A program made the position numbers and the translations under genes. 39,739 nt of DNA, from the NCBI GenBank assembly GCA_027024445.1, contig JALVSJ010000240.1, positions 1-39,739 on the forward strand. The letters are read 5' to 3'. The stretch is from Desulfobacterales bacterium (lineage in GTDB: Bacteria > Desulfobacterota > DSM-4660 > Desulfatiglandales > Desulfatiglandaceae). A model generated the notes under the pieces. That model did not search any database and had not been told where the DNA came from. It saw only the letters and a program-made list of their open reading frames with translations. Shown here piece by piece: positions 25,550 to 33,438 of the stretch (position 1 is its first letter; each line of letters opens with the position of its first letter).

Positions 25550-26320
25550 CTACATTAGCTGAATTGATTTCATAATCACCTCTGCCATGCGCCTTATCAG
25601 TGCAACAAAAAATGGAGAGAGACTATTCATGGTGATTCCCAACAGGATAAGTCCTAATCCTATATTAATTGGGAAGCCCACCATCAAAATATTTACTTGA
25701 GGTACTGTTCTTGCCACGATCCCCAGTCCCAGATTTACCAGGAAAAGGGCAATGAGAATGGGTGCTGAGATTTTAAGGGCGATAACAAACATCTCAGCAC
25801 TTACCCTTGTAAGGCTAAGAAAAAGGGCTGAGGACCCCGTGAAACCCTCTGGCGGTATTACCTTGAAGGAGTAAGCCAGTGCTCTAATAAAGGCATGGTG
25901 GCCGTTTACTGAGAAAAATACTAGCACTGTCACAAGGTAGAGGAATTGGGACATGACCGAACTCTGCCCCCCTGATTGAGGATCCATTATGCTGGCCATA
26001 TTGAAGCCCATCTGAAACCCCATGAACTGACCTGCTAATTGGACTGAAGCCAAGATGAATTTCACCCCCAGCACAAGACAAAAACCAATCAGGACCTCTG
26101 AAGCAACAACAATGACAAATCCCCCAGGCGTCTGGGGCAAAGTTGTTTTAGGTATCGAAGGAAGCATGGCAATTGTAAGAACCATGGCAAATCCTATCTT
26201 CCACAATGTTGGCAGACCCCTGGCCCCGAAAAATGGTAACATAAAAGCTATGACACTCACTCGAAGCAAGGCCCAGAAGAAGGTATGGAATTGTATGGGG
26301 TCAAATATAGGCAATTCCAT
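25550..26320 (-). CDS. fliR: Flagellar export protein FliR
   Basis: A 256-residue protein with about six membrane segments. It contains the family features FFGARGLPTLWKIGFAMVLTIAMLP and GFQMGFNMASIMDPQSG. FliR forms the export gate with FliP and FliQ and joins FlhB. It lies 22 bases after fliQ in fliP-fliQ-fliR-flhB-flhA order. The ribosome site is weak. Confidence 0.97.
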   Translation of the reverse strand: MELPIFDPIQFHTFFWALLRVSVIAFMLPFFGARGLPTLWKIGFAMVLTIAMLPSIPKTTLPQTPGGFVIVVASEVLIGFCLVLGVKFILASVQLAGQFMGFQMGFNMASIMDPQSGGQSSVMSQFLYLVTVLVFFSVNGHHAFIRALAYSFKVIPPEGFTGSSALFLSLTRVSAEMFVIALKISAPILIALFLVNLGLGIVARTVPQVNILMVGFPINIGLGLILLGITMNSLSPFFVALIRRMAEVIMKSIQLM

Positions 26321-26342
26321 AATCTAGGGAATTTCAACAATC

Positions 26343-26612
26343 CTATCTAATAAATTGAGGAATACTCTCTATAATCCTTGCAGTAAAAAAGCTCATCTTA
26401 TGGAGCATCCAGGGGGCCACTGCTATAAGGGTCAAGAGGACCGCGATGATCTTTGGTACAAAGGTCAGGGTCATTTCTTGTACTTGCGTTGTAGCCTGCA
26501 AAATCGCTATCGCCAATCCCACAATTAGACCTATCCCTAGCAGTGGTGCCGAAATTAAGAGACACAGCTTTACCGCTTCATTGGCTACACTCATTACAGA
26601 TTCGGGTGTCAT
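26343..26612 (-). CDS. fliQ: Flagellar export protein FliQ
   Basis: An 89-residue protein with two membrane hairpin segments and the family core LIVGLAIAILQATTQVQEMTLTFVPKIIAV. It is part of the FliPQR export pore. A GAGGAG site precedes the ATG. It starts 10 bases after fliP. Confidence 0.97.
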   Translation of the reverse strand: MTPESVMSVANEAVKLCLLISAPLLGIGLIVGLAIAILQATTQVQEMTLTFVPKIIAVLLTLIAVAPWMLHKMSFFTARIIESIPQFIR

Positions 26613-26622
26613 GGATATCTCC

Positions 26623-27396
26623 TCACAAGAAGCTCTTTATCATGGATCCCACCAATAAATTCCATCCGTCCACAAGGACGAAAAGCATCAATTTAAACGG
26701 CAAAGACACCATAAAAGGAGGAAGCATCATCATTCCCATAGACAAGAGGACGCTTGCCACCACCATGTCAATCACCAGAAAGGGTATGTAGATTAGAAAG
26801 CCTATTTGAAAAGCTGTCTTGAGCTCACTGATAACGAATGACGGAACCAGAACAAGAGTCGGCACATCCTCCATACTCTTTGGTCTTTTGTGCTCGGATA
26901 CCTTCATGAAAAGCGCTAGGTCCTTTTTTCTTGTCTGCCTAAACATAAATTGCCTTATGGGTGTTAGCGCTTTCTTTATTGCTTCCTGCTGAGTAATCTT
27001 CTCTTGCAAATAAGGTTTAAGAGCGTCCTGGTTCACTTTATTGTAGACAGGAGACATAACAAAAAAAGTAAGTAGTAGCGCAAGCCCTATTAGCACCTGG
27101 TTAGGAGGCATCTGTTGCGTACCGAGGGCATGGCGGATAAGAGAAAATACCACTATGATCCTGGTGAAAGATGTCATCATAACCACAATAGCTGGCGCCA
27201 AAGAAAGTACAGTTAGGAGAAAAAGGATTTGGATCAGCATGGAGAATTGATGGGGCTTGCTGGCCTCTTGCACGCCTATAGTAATAGATGGCAATACCGG
27301 ACCATTTTGGGCCAGAGTGTCACCCCCCAACATGAGCAAAGCCACCGCCATGCCCGTTGCCGCAATAAAGGTTTTTGTTTTTCGATCCACCCTCAT
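26623..27396 (-). CDS. fliP: Flagellar export protein FliP
   Basis: A 257-residue protein with a cleavable signal (about residues 1-29, ending TLAQN), four membrane segments and the FliP signatures MMTSFTRIIVVFSLIRHALGTQQMPPNQVLIGLALLLTFFVM and FQIGFLIYIPFLVIDMVVASVLLSMGMMMLPP. Its start overlaps the fliO stop by four bases. FliP forms the core of the export pore. Confidence 0.98.
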   Translation of the reverse strand: MRVDRKTKTFIAATGMAVALLMLGGDTLAQNGPVLPSITIGVQEASKPHQFSMLIQILFLLTVLSLAPAIVVMMTSFTRIIVVFSLIRHALGTQQMPPNQVLIGLALLLTFFVMSPVYNKVNQDALKPYLQEKITQQEAIKKALTPIRQFMFRQTRKKDLALFMKVSEHKRPKSMEDVPTLVLVPSFVISELKTAFQIGFLIYIPFLVIDMVVASVLLSMGMMMLPPFMVSLPFKLMLFVLVDGWNLLVGSMIKSFL

Positions 27397-27911
27397 TGCT
27401 CTTTGTCACCCCTCCGGGCTTGGTTGAACATAAGTTTTTTTGCCTTTAAGATTTTCTGAAAGGAGCTTCCAGAACCCATAGTGGAGTAATTTTCTTGGGA
27501 AGGTCCCGGTGTTGGCTCCATAGTAGATAGTAGATTTATGCTTTCTGTACCTACACCAAGCACAAGCCACTTTTCTCCTATTTCCACAACAGTCACGGAC
27601 CTTTTTGGAGCCACAGAAAGGGAGGCTATGATTTTCATGCTCGGGGCACCTCGGTATTCAGCGCCCAGAGCCCTAAATCGTCTCAACAGATAAAAAACCA
27701 ATATTATGAGGCCCACTATCAAGGCCAGGGACGCCAGCATCTTGAATGTGGCGGCAGTCATGTCGGCGGTCGGGGAGGACCCCTGACTATATGCTGTCTC
27801 GGCGCCTTCAGCCGCCCATCCAGGAGCGCAGGTTAGCCAAGCAATTTCGCATACCACTGCCCAGAGAGATATCTTCATATTGACAATCGAACGATTCATA
27901 ATTCTAAGCAA
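27393..27911 (-). CDS. fliO: Flagellar export assembly protein FliO
   Basis: A 172-residue protein: signal-like hydrophobic N-terminus ending GWAAE, a membrane segment at about 56-75 (LASLALIVGLIILVFYLL) followed by RRF, and a FliO core (MKIIASLSVAPKRSVTVVEIGEKWLVLGVG). FliO helps FliP oligomerise. It overlaps fliN by eight bases and fliP by four. Confidence 0.92.
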   Translation of the reverse strand: MLRIMNRSIVNMKISLWAVVCEIAWLTCAPGWAAEGAETAYSQGSSPTADMTAATFKMLASLALIVGLIILVFYLLRRFRALGAEYRGAPSMKIIASLSVAPKRSVTVVEIGEKWLVLGVGTESINLLSTMEPTPGPSQENYSTMGSGSSFQKILKAKKLMFNQARRGDKEQ

Positions 27912-28299
27912 GCTTTTTCACACGCTCCCCAGGGCTTATGATATTGGTAAGTCTCACTCCAAACTTCTCATTCACTACTACTACCTCACCCTGGGCCATT
28001 AGTTTTTGATTCACATAGATTTCCACAGGCTCGCTTGTCATCTTTTCCAGTTCCACCACAGAACCCTGTCCCAACTTGAGTAGATCACCTATCTGAATCT
28101 TGGTTCTCCCGAGCTCTACTGTGATCTCAAGTGGTACATCGAGCAGAAAGTCCAGGCCCTGGTTATCCATGCATTCTCCTTCATCAGGCTGCATCTCGGA
28201 TAGCTCCATGGCCTCTGTCTTGCCATTTAGATCACCTTTGTTCATCTGCTCCTGATCATCTTTATTTTGCTCTTGCATTGGGGATTCCTCTTCTGCCAT
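27904..28299 (-). CDS. fliN: Flagellar motor switch protein FliN
   Basis: A 131-residue protein with a disordered acidic N-terminal tail of about 48 residues and the SpoA domain (DFLLDVPLEITVELGRTKIQIGDLLKLGQGSVVELEKMTSEPVEIYVNQKLMAQGEVVVVNEKFGVRLTNI). FliN forms the C-ring base with FliM and binds the export ATPase complex. The start has GAGGTGG upstream. Confidence 0.96.
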   Translation of the reverse strand: MAEEESPMQEQNKDDQEQMNKGDLNGKTEAMELSEMQPDEGECMDNQGLDFLLDVPLEITVELGRTKIQIGDLLKLGQGSVVELEKMTSEPVEIYVNQKLMAQGEVVVVNEKFGVRLTNIISPGERVKKLA

Positions 28300-28361
28300 T
28301 TTTCCACCTCATTGTCTCTCTGAATTGGTCTTTTCGTTTCATCCTGCTAGCTCGATGCTAG

Positions 28362-29339
28362 TCAGGACCCATTGATAATACCTTGTACCTTGAATACCTT
28401 TCTGCTCCCGTACTTTCCTGCTACCCCAGTATATCTTGGTTTTCCTTCTACCTTGGCTATCAGGCTGCTCCTTATATCATTCTCCAATACCAGGATGTCC
28501 CCCTCTTTCATATTCAAGAATTCTCTCACCGATAGGTGTGTTCGTCCTAAGTCAACACTCATCATCACGGGAACAGACTCTAACTCTTTTGTTAACTTCT
28601 CCAACCACTGTTTATCTACGTCCTCTCTTTCCTCCTGGAAGCCTCCTGAAAGCTTTTCACGAATAGGTTGTATCGAAGCATATGGTATACATACGATGAT
28701 GTGACCGATTGGTTTGTTGAACTCTACCTCCATTTTTACTGAAACCAAGAACTCAGTGGGGTGGACCACATTGACCGCCAAGGCGTTGGTCTCAGACCGA
28801 ACGAAAGTCGCTTTTATAGGAAATGTTTCAGCCCATGCATTGGTCATGTTTTCAAGGACAATGGAAACTATTTTGGCGATAATCTTTTTTTCTATTGGCG
28901 TGAAGTCACGACCTTCCACCTTGGTACTGTCTGTCCCGCTGCCGCCGAGATACGCTTCAAGCAGGTTAAAAACAAGCCTACTTTCAAGAACCAGCATGCC
29001 GGTGCCTTTCAGGGGTTCCATTTTGAACAGATGTAAGCTTGTGGGGATGGGCAAAGCACGCTGGAACTCTTCAAATTTTATTAGCTCCAAGTTACCGGCA
29101 TCTACCTCAACCATTCTTCGCAGAGAAGTCGATAGACTGTTCTTGAGATTAACGGCGAGCTTTTCATTGATCATCCCCAAAAGGGGCATATCGCCTTTCA
29201 GGTTTCTGCCCTGAGTGTTCCAATCATAGGGCTCATAGTCTAGATCACTTTCCAGACCTTTTTGGTCTGTCTCTATTTCGCCCTTATCCAGACCTTTTAG
29301 TAAGGCATCAACTTCATCTTGAGAGAGTATCTGGTTCAT
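28362..29339 (-). CDS. fliM: Flagellar motor switch protein FliM
   Basis: A 325-residue C-ring protein. The N-terminal CheY-binding peptide LSQDEVDALLKG is present, so CheY-P control of rotation is possible. The middle CheC-like domain and the C-terminal SpoA domain (VPVMMSVDLGRTHLSVREFLNMKEGDILVLENDI) follow. The ribosome site is poor because degenerate repeats reach close to the ATG (29340-29418). Confidence 0.96.
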   Translation of the reverse strand: MNQILSQDEVDALLKGLDKGEIETDQKGLESDLDYEPYDWNTQGRNLKGDMPLLGMINEKLAVNLKNSLSTSLRRMVEVDAGNLELIKFEEFQRALPIPTSLHLFKMEPLKGTGMLVLESRLVFNLLEAYLGGSGTDSTKVEGRDFTPIEKKIIAKIVSIVLENMTNAWAETFPIKATFVRSETNALAVNVVHPTEFLVSVKMEVEFNKPIGHIIVCIPYASIQPIREKLSGGFQEEREDVDKQWLEKLTKELESVPVMMSVDLGRTHLSVREFLNMKEGDILVLENDIRSSLIAKVEGKPRYTGVAGKYGSRKVFKVQGIINGS

Positions 29340-29347
29340 AGAAGTCC

Positions 29348-29494
29348 AAGGGTTTAAGGTCTAAAGTTTAGGGTTTAAGCTTTAAGGTCTAAGGTTTAGG
29401 GTATAGGGTCTTGATTTAGTTCATCATCCCATTGAGCAAAAGGAACTTCACATCCTCCAGCTCCTGAATCCTGACTTCTCACTCCTGTCTCCTG
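29348..29494. repeat. Degenerate simple repeats between fliL and fliM
   Basis: Two kinds occur. At 29348-29418 the plus strand has a chain of imperfect units of the form GGTTTAAGGTCTAA, with repeated TTTAAGG, GGTCTAA and GTTTAGG blocks. At 29461-29494 it has a chain of CTCCTGAAT, CCTGACTT, CTCACT, CCTGTCT and CCTG units. Neither codes for protein, and neither matches an insertion sequence or CRISPR repeat. Confidence 0.75.
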
Positions 29495-29504
29495 CCCCCA
29501 CACT

Positions 29505-30020
29505 TCATTGCACTATGAACTCTGTAAAATATACGTTCTTTATCTTTCCTGTTTTTAGATACCTATTAAGAGATGCCAGAATTTCAGCCCGTAGCTGATA
29601 CTTTCCGGATAGATCACTAATGTCTTTGAACGACTTGCTACTCAACAGAGTCAAGATTGCGTCTCGAAGCTGGGGGAGCCTCTTGTCCATTTCCACTCGC
29701 ATCTCTTCTTTTGCCAGTTCCAGTTGCATCGTAACCTTGAGGTATCTCTTTCCCATGGGATCCATCAAATTGACGATAAAAGTATCCATTGGATATATCG
29801 GGCCAATATCAGGCTTTGCCACCTCTTCTGTCTTCTTTGCTTGAACCTCCTTTTCCCCCTTACCCAAAAGCTTGTCCAACATTCCGCTCTTGAAGGCGAA
29901 AAATCCTCCTCCTGCCAAAATAAAAACCAGCAGCACCAGGATTATCAACTTTACAGGCAGACCTTTTTTCGCCTTCTCTTCCTCTCTTCCTTGTGCTTCT
30001 TTTTTTTCTTCATCAGCCAT
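29505..30020 (-). CDS. fliL: Flagellar basal body protein FliL
   Basis: A 171-residue protein: charged N-terminus (about 1-22), one membrane segment (about 24-45: VKLIILVLLVFILAGGGFFAF), a KK/E-rich linker and the FliL domain (IGPIYPMDTFIVNLMDPMGKRYLKVTMQLEL ... FKDISDLSGKYQLRAEILASLNRYLK ... VYFTEFIVQ). This is the canonical FliL; it surrounds the stator and supports torque. It lies between motA and fliM. Confidence 0.95.
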   Translation of the reverse strand: MADEEKKEAQGREEEKAKKGLPVKLIILVLLVFILAGGGFFAFKSGMLDKLLGKGEKEVQAKKTEEVAKPDIGPIYPMDTFIVNLMDPMGKRYLKVTMQLELAKEEMRVEMDKRLPQLRDAILTLLSSKSFKDISDLSGKYQLRAEILASLNRYLKTGKIKNVYFTEFIVQ

Positions 30021-30038
30021 TGTCCCACCTCGCTTTAT

Positions 30039-30083
30039 TGTTCACGGTTAACAGTTCACCGTTCCCTGCTTACTGTTGAACAA
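30039..30083. repeat. Degenerate GTTCAC/GTTAAC repeats and hairpin between motA and fliL
   Basis: TTGTTCA (30039-30045) and TGAACAA (30077-30083) are exact inverted repeats; ACGGT and ACCGT form an inner stem. Between them lie imperfect direct units of the GTTCACGGTTAACAGTTC type. The hairpin lies 20-60 bases before the fliL start and could act as an mRNA stem. No T-tract makes it a clear terminator. Confidence 0.5.
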
Positions 30084-30180
30084 TGCTCCCTGTTCTCACT
30101 TCATTATTAATTATTCGGTTTTCTTGGATCCTTACTTTTGAGCCCTTATACTGGGAACCTCCATTCTTGAGCTTATCCCC

Positions 30181-30948
30181 CTATTTATTAAATGAGCTTT
30201 CCCTCATATTTGGAGGCAAATAGGCATTGAGCTTTTGTTCAATGACCCGGGGATTCTCTCCTTTTGCTATCGATATGACACCCTCAGTCATCAGCTCTTT
30301 TATCATTACCTCTTCGCTGCTGCGGTTCTTAAGTTTTCCCGCAATGGGCAAGAATAGAATATTGGCCATTACTGCACCATAAAATGTGGTCAACAGCGCA
30401 ACGGCCATGGCTGGGCCAATCGTGCTTGGATCACTCATAGTTTGCAGCATCTGCACGAGCCCTATCAGAGTGCCTATCATACCTAGTGCAGGAGCAAATG
30501 TGCCCATGGTAGTAAAGATCTCTGCACCGAGTTTGTGTCTGTCCTGAATCGCGTCTATTTCAGTTTCCAGGATTTCTTTTATTGCTGCTGGCTCCAGACC
30601 GTCCACCGATAGCTGCATTCCCTTTTTCATGAACTCGTCTTCCATTTCATTGAGTTTTGACTCCAGCGCCAGGATCCCCTCTCGCCTGGCGATACCAGCT
30701 AAATTGACGAAGGTGGCGATGAGTTCGTTTGCCGTCATTTTTTTCATGAAAAAGGCATTCTTTACGACCTTGGTCACCTTCAGGATATCCGGTAAGGGAT
30801 AGTTGATCATGGTGGCCCCAAGGGTGCCGCCCACTACGATCATCACTGAAGGTATATTGATAAAAATGGATAAGCTTCCGCCCATCATGATAGCGGACAA
30901 GACGAGGGCAAATGACAGAACAATGCCCACCAGGGTTGCTATATCCAT
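30181..30948 (-). CDS. motA: Stator protein MotA/PomA
   Basis: A 255-residue stator protein with four membrane segments (about 5-27, 34-52, 148-170, 180-202). The conserved GTLGATMINYP and FAPALGMIGTLIGLVQML segments are present. The start has GAGGAGTAGG upstream. It is a PomA/MotA-type channel subunit; the ion cannot be read from it, as ion choice is mainly set by MotB/PomB. MotB does not follow, although it usually does. Confidence 0.95.
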   Translation of the reverse strand: MDIATLVGIVLSFALVLSAIMMGGSLSIFINIPSVMIVVGGTLGATMINYPLPDILKVTKVVKNAFFMKKMTANELIATFVNLAGIARREGILALESKLNEMEDEFMKKGMQLSVDGLEPAAIKEILETEIDAIQDRHKLGAEIFTTMGTFAPALGMIGTLIGLVQMLQTMSDPSTIGPAMAVALLTTFYGAVMANILFLPIAGKLKNRSSEEVMIKELMTEGVISIAKGENPRVIEQKLNAYLPPNMRESSFNK

Positions 30949-30992
30949 AATGCCTACTCCTCGGCTTTTGATTTATTCTGGCATATGATTAA

Positions 30993-31008
30993 AGCAACCA
31001 TTGTGCCA
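30993..31008 (-). promoter_or_regulatory. Sigma-54 (-24/-12) promoter of the motA-fliL-fliM operon
   Basis: Minus strand: TGGCAC, five bases (AATGG), TTGCT. This is a full match to the sigma-54 consensus with the correct 10-base interval between GG and GC. It lies 45 bases before the motA ATG; transcription would begin near 30981. Confidence 0.85.
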
Positions 31009-31134
31009 TACATAATTAGGAGCTATTACTCATTGCTGTTTAGGCAATTGTTTCGGAATATCAATTAGATAGGTAGGTAAAGATAAAAAGAAGCTAAGAC
31101 GAGGGCTGCCAGCTTAATATTGCATCCGATCACA

Positions 31135-31152
31135 TTGTCAATATATTGACAA
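31135..31152. promoter_or_regulatory. 18-bp perfect palindrome upstream of motA
   Basis: TTGTCAATATATTGACAA is self-complementary over 18 bases and lies 127 bases upstream of the motA sigma-54 element. It could be an operator or activator site; it also includes a TTGACA box on each strand. Function unknown. Confidence 0.5.
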
Positions 31153-31174
31153 AAGGATCTTTAACAAAACTTTT

Positions 31175-31215
31175 TGTTCAGGCGCACCCTGTTCCTACTC
31201 GGGAACGCCTGAACA
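31175..31215 (-). terminator. Hairpin after flgE
   Basis: TGTTCAGGCG (31175-31184) pairs perfectly with CGCCTGAACA (31206-31215), with an inner GTTCC/GGAAC stem. It follows the flgE stop (31239) on the minus strand and is followed by A- and T-rich sequence (AAAAAGTTTTGTT). It probably ends the fliK-flgD-flgE transcript before the motA promoter. Confidence 0.7.
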
Positions 31216-31238
31216 TGGGGTGGAGGGCATAACGCGCA

Positions 31239-32678
31239 TTAGCGCTTCAGGTTGATAAGCTCAGCCAGCATCTGGTCTGTGACGGTTATGATCTTGGAGT
31301 TGGCTTGAAAGCCCCGCTGGGTTGTAATCATTTTGACGAATTCATTGGCTATGTCTACATTAGATTGCTCTAACGAATTGGGCGCTATACTCCCAAGCCC
31401 ATTTGTCCCCGGCCTGTTGGTAATAGCATCACCGCTTTCTCTGGTAGCCCTATATAAGTTTCCTCCGACCTTCCTCAGTCCTTGATTGTTTTGAAACTTG
31501 GCCAGGGCAACTCGAAATAGAGGTATAAGCTGACCGTTAGAGTACACCCCTGTAACGACGCCGTCCACATCTACATCAACCCCTTGAAGATCGCCTGCTC
31601 CGTATCCATTGGCGGATTGAAAGGTGGTGGTGGAGGCGCTGGCAAACTGTGTAGTGGTAAGAGAATCATTTACAAAACTACCTGTTCCGTCATCCTTAGT
31701 GCCTATGTTAAACTCAATGTTCATGGAAGTAGAGCTACCTCCCAAAAAATCAGCTACAAACTCATAGTATCCATTTGAATTAGTGCTAGCTGCTGTCCAA
31801 GTGTATGTAGTCGAGTCATCCCAATCAGTGGCATCGGTTAAGTTATACAATGTGAGATCGCTGATTTGCCCTGAACTAGAATTAAACGTAATGGTTCCTC
31901 GGGCAAGAAGACCTGCGGCCGCTGTGCCTGCCGGCGTATTCCCAGAACCATCAGTTTCTGTCCTAGCATCCTCGGAAGGATCGGAGGTTATGATATACTC
32001 CCATGTACTTCCTGATCCTTTGTCATAGTAAACAGTGATATCATGAGTACTGCCCAGTGAATCATATACCTTCACGGTGGTCTGGTATACATAATTGTCA
32101 CTATCAATAGGCGAAGAAGCAGACCCGTCCCAGGCCCCAGAGAGGCTTGCCGTCTGGCTGCTTGAGTCTGAGTCCAGGTTTGTAATGACCGTAATCCTGC
32201 TGCTTTCCTCGGGTGGAGAGGTGAAAGAATCCAGTACTATGTCTGTAACCGAGCCTGTGTCTTCACCATTTTCGTCAAGCTCCCATCCCTGCACAATATA
32301 CCCCTCTGGATTGACCAGGTATCCATCCTTATTAAACCTGAAGTTGCCGGCCCTTGTGTAGAAATTGTTCTGGGTTCCTGATTCTCTGAGCACAAAGAAG
32401 CCAGCTCCTCCAATGGCAAGATCTGTGGTATTACCAGTGGATTCAAATGAACCTTGCTCAAAGCTGGCAGCGATGTCGCCCATTGCGGTCCCTCTGCCCA
32501 CCTGAGCAGTTCCTGATTGAGTGGAAATGGACTGGCTTAACAGATCTTGAAATGTGAATGTGCTTCCCTTAAAACCCACCGTGTTAACATTTGCAATGTT
32601 ATCACCGATGATCTGCATCGCATTGCCCAGTGTACTCAGTCCGCTAATCCCTGAAAATAGAGCGCTTGATAGAGCCAT
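31239..32678 (-). CDS. flgE: Flagellar hook protein FlgE
   Basis: About 479 residues with the rod/hook N-terminus (GNAMQIIGDNIANVNTVGFKGSTFTFQDLL) and C-terminus (LEQSNVDIANEFVKMITTQRGFQANSKIITVTDQMLAELINLKR). The centre (about 150-370) is a serine/threonine-rich variable domain. FlgE polymerises into the hook. I chose the ATG at 32678 because GGAGG lies 8 bases upstream; the TTG at 32684 is too close to it. Confidence 0.96.
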   Translation of the reverse strand: MALSSALFSGISGLSTLGNAMQIIGDNIANVNTVGFKGSTFTFQDLLSQSISTQSGTAQVGRGTAMGDIAASFEQGSFESTGNTTDLAIGGAGFFVLRESGTQNNFYTRAGNFRFNKDGYLVNPEGYIVQGWELDENGEDTGSVTDIVLDSFTSPPEESSRITVITNLDSDSSSQTASLSGAWDGSASSPIDSDNYVYQTTVKVYDSLGSTHDITVYYDKGSGSTWEYIITSDPSEDARTETDGSGNTPAGTAAAGLLARGTITFNSSSGQISDLTLYNLTDATDWDDSTTYTWTAASTNSNGYYEFVADFLGGSSTSMNIEFNIGTKDDGTGSFVNDSLTTTQFASASTTTFQSANGYGAGDLQGVDVDVDGVVTGVYSNGQLIPLFRVALAKFQNNQGLRKVGGNLYRATRESGDAITNRPGTNGLGSIAPNSLEQSNVDIANEFVKMITTQRGFQANSKIITVTDQMLAELINLKR

Positions 32679-32733
32679 TGCCAATACCTCCGTATCATAT
32701 AGTTTTTGCTGATCTCATTAGCACGTAATTTCT

Positions 32734-33423
32734 CTAGCTGCTGTTATCTTCATTCCCAGGCAATTGAACTTCACTTACCTGGTCTAAACTGATAGGCACA
32801 TCTTCCACATACAAAACCGGAGAATCGCCCTCCATACTTACTCGACTTACGACTCCGCAAATAAAGGTATCTGTCGGGACTGCCTCTCCGGTATCATTCA
32901 ACGAAAGTATGCTAAACCCGTATCGACCAGGGGGCATTTCTCTTCCTGCCTCATCCATTCCGTCCCATGCAAAAATATGGTGGCCAGGGTCCAATTGTCC
33001 CAGTGGTATTTTTCTCACAACATTACCCGACTGATCTTCAATGATAACTGTGCACTCTGCGGTTTCTTGTATATCGAATGCTCCTGTTGCACTTGCACCT
33101 TCTTTTAGTGACAACGAATCCCCTTGGGCCTTGATTTCCTTACCAATTAGTCCCAGTGCCTGAAAACGCGACTCACTATCTTGCACGGACTTGATCTTGC
33201 TCAGGTTTTCGTTGACGTTGAATAGCTGCTCAAGGCTGCTGAATTGTGCAAGCTGAGCAGTAAATTCGGTGCCTTCCATGGGATTAAGGGGGTCCTGATA
33301 TTGAAGTTGAGTAAGAAAGATCTTGAGAAAATCATCTCTGCCCAGTTTTGATCTGCTCTCGCTTGCAGCATCAGTTGAAATCTGCAATCCTTGATTTGCT
33401 GCGGACTGGAGTGCTGCTATCAT
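32734..33423 (-). CDS. flgD: Hook cap scaffolding protein FlgD
   Basis: A 229-residue protein with the FlgD N-terminal signature LGRDDFLKIFLTQLQYQDPLNPMEGTEFTAQLAQFSSLEQLFNVNENL, a Tudor-like/FlgD-Ig part (QSGNVVRKIPLGQLDPGHHIFAWDGMDEAGREMPPGRYGFSI) and a short tail. FlgD caps the growing hook. It lies 15 bases after fliK, with an AAGGAG site. Confidence 0.96.
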   Translation of the reverse strand: MIAALQSAANQGLQISTDAASESRSKLGRDDFLKIFLTQLQYQDPLNPMEGTEFTAQLAQFSSLEQLFNVNENLSKIKSVQDSESRFQALGLIGKEIKAQGDSLSLKEGASATGAFDIQETAECTVIIEDQSGNVVRKIPLGQLDPGHHIFAWDGMDEAGREMPPGRYGFSILSLNDTGEAVPTDTFICGVVSRVSMEGDSPVLYVEDVPISLDQVSEVQLPGNEDNSS

Positions 33424-33438
33424 GATAACATCTCCTTT

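Noticed and set aside
28347-28361. Small inverted repeat CTAGC/GCTAG between fliM and fliN
   Set aside because: Only a 5-bp stem with no T-tract; too weak for a terminator in an operon whose genes are clearly meant to be co-transcribed.
28714-29214. Plus-strand open frame of 166 codons
   Set aside because: Antisense of fliM; composition of a shadow frame and no ribosome site.
29348-29418. Telomere-like TTTAGGG units
   Set aside because: The units are imperfect, short and inside a bacterial operon; the resemblance to plant telomere repeats is accidental.
29340-29504. CRISPR array
   Set aside because: Units are degenerate and adjacent, with no constant-length spacers and no cas genes.
31117-31134. 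CRP-type site (TGTGA half) upstream of motA
   Set aside because: Only one half-site is good; the second half does not match TCACA. No CRP site could be supported despite the adenylate cyclase gene.
31114-31141. Sigma-70-like promoter for motA (TTGACA, 16 bases, TATTAA)
   Set aside because: The -35 is part of the palindrome at 31135-31152 and the -10 matches only four of six bases; the consensus sigma-54 element nearer to motA explains the operon better.
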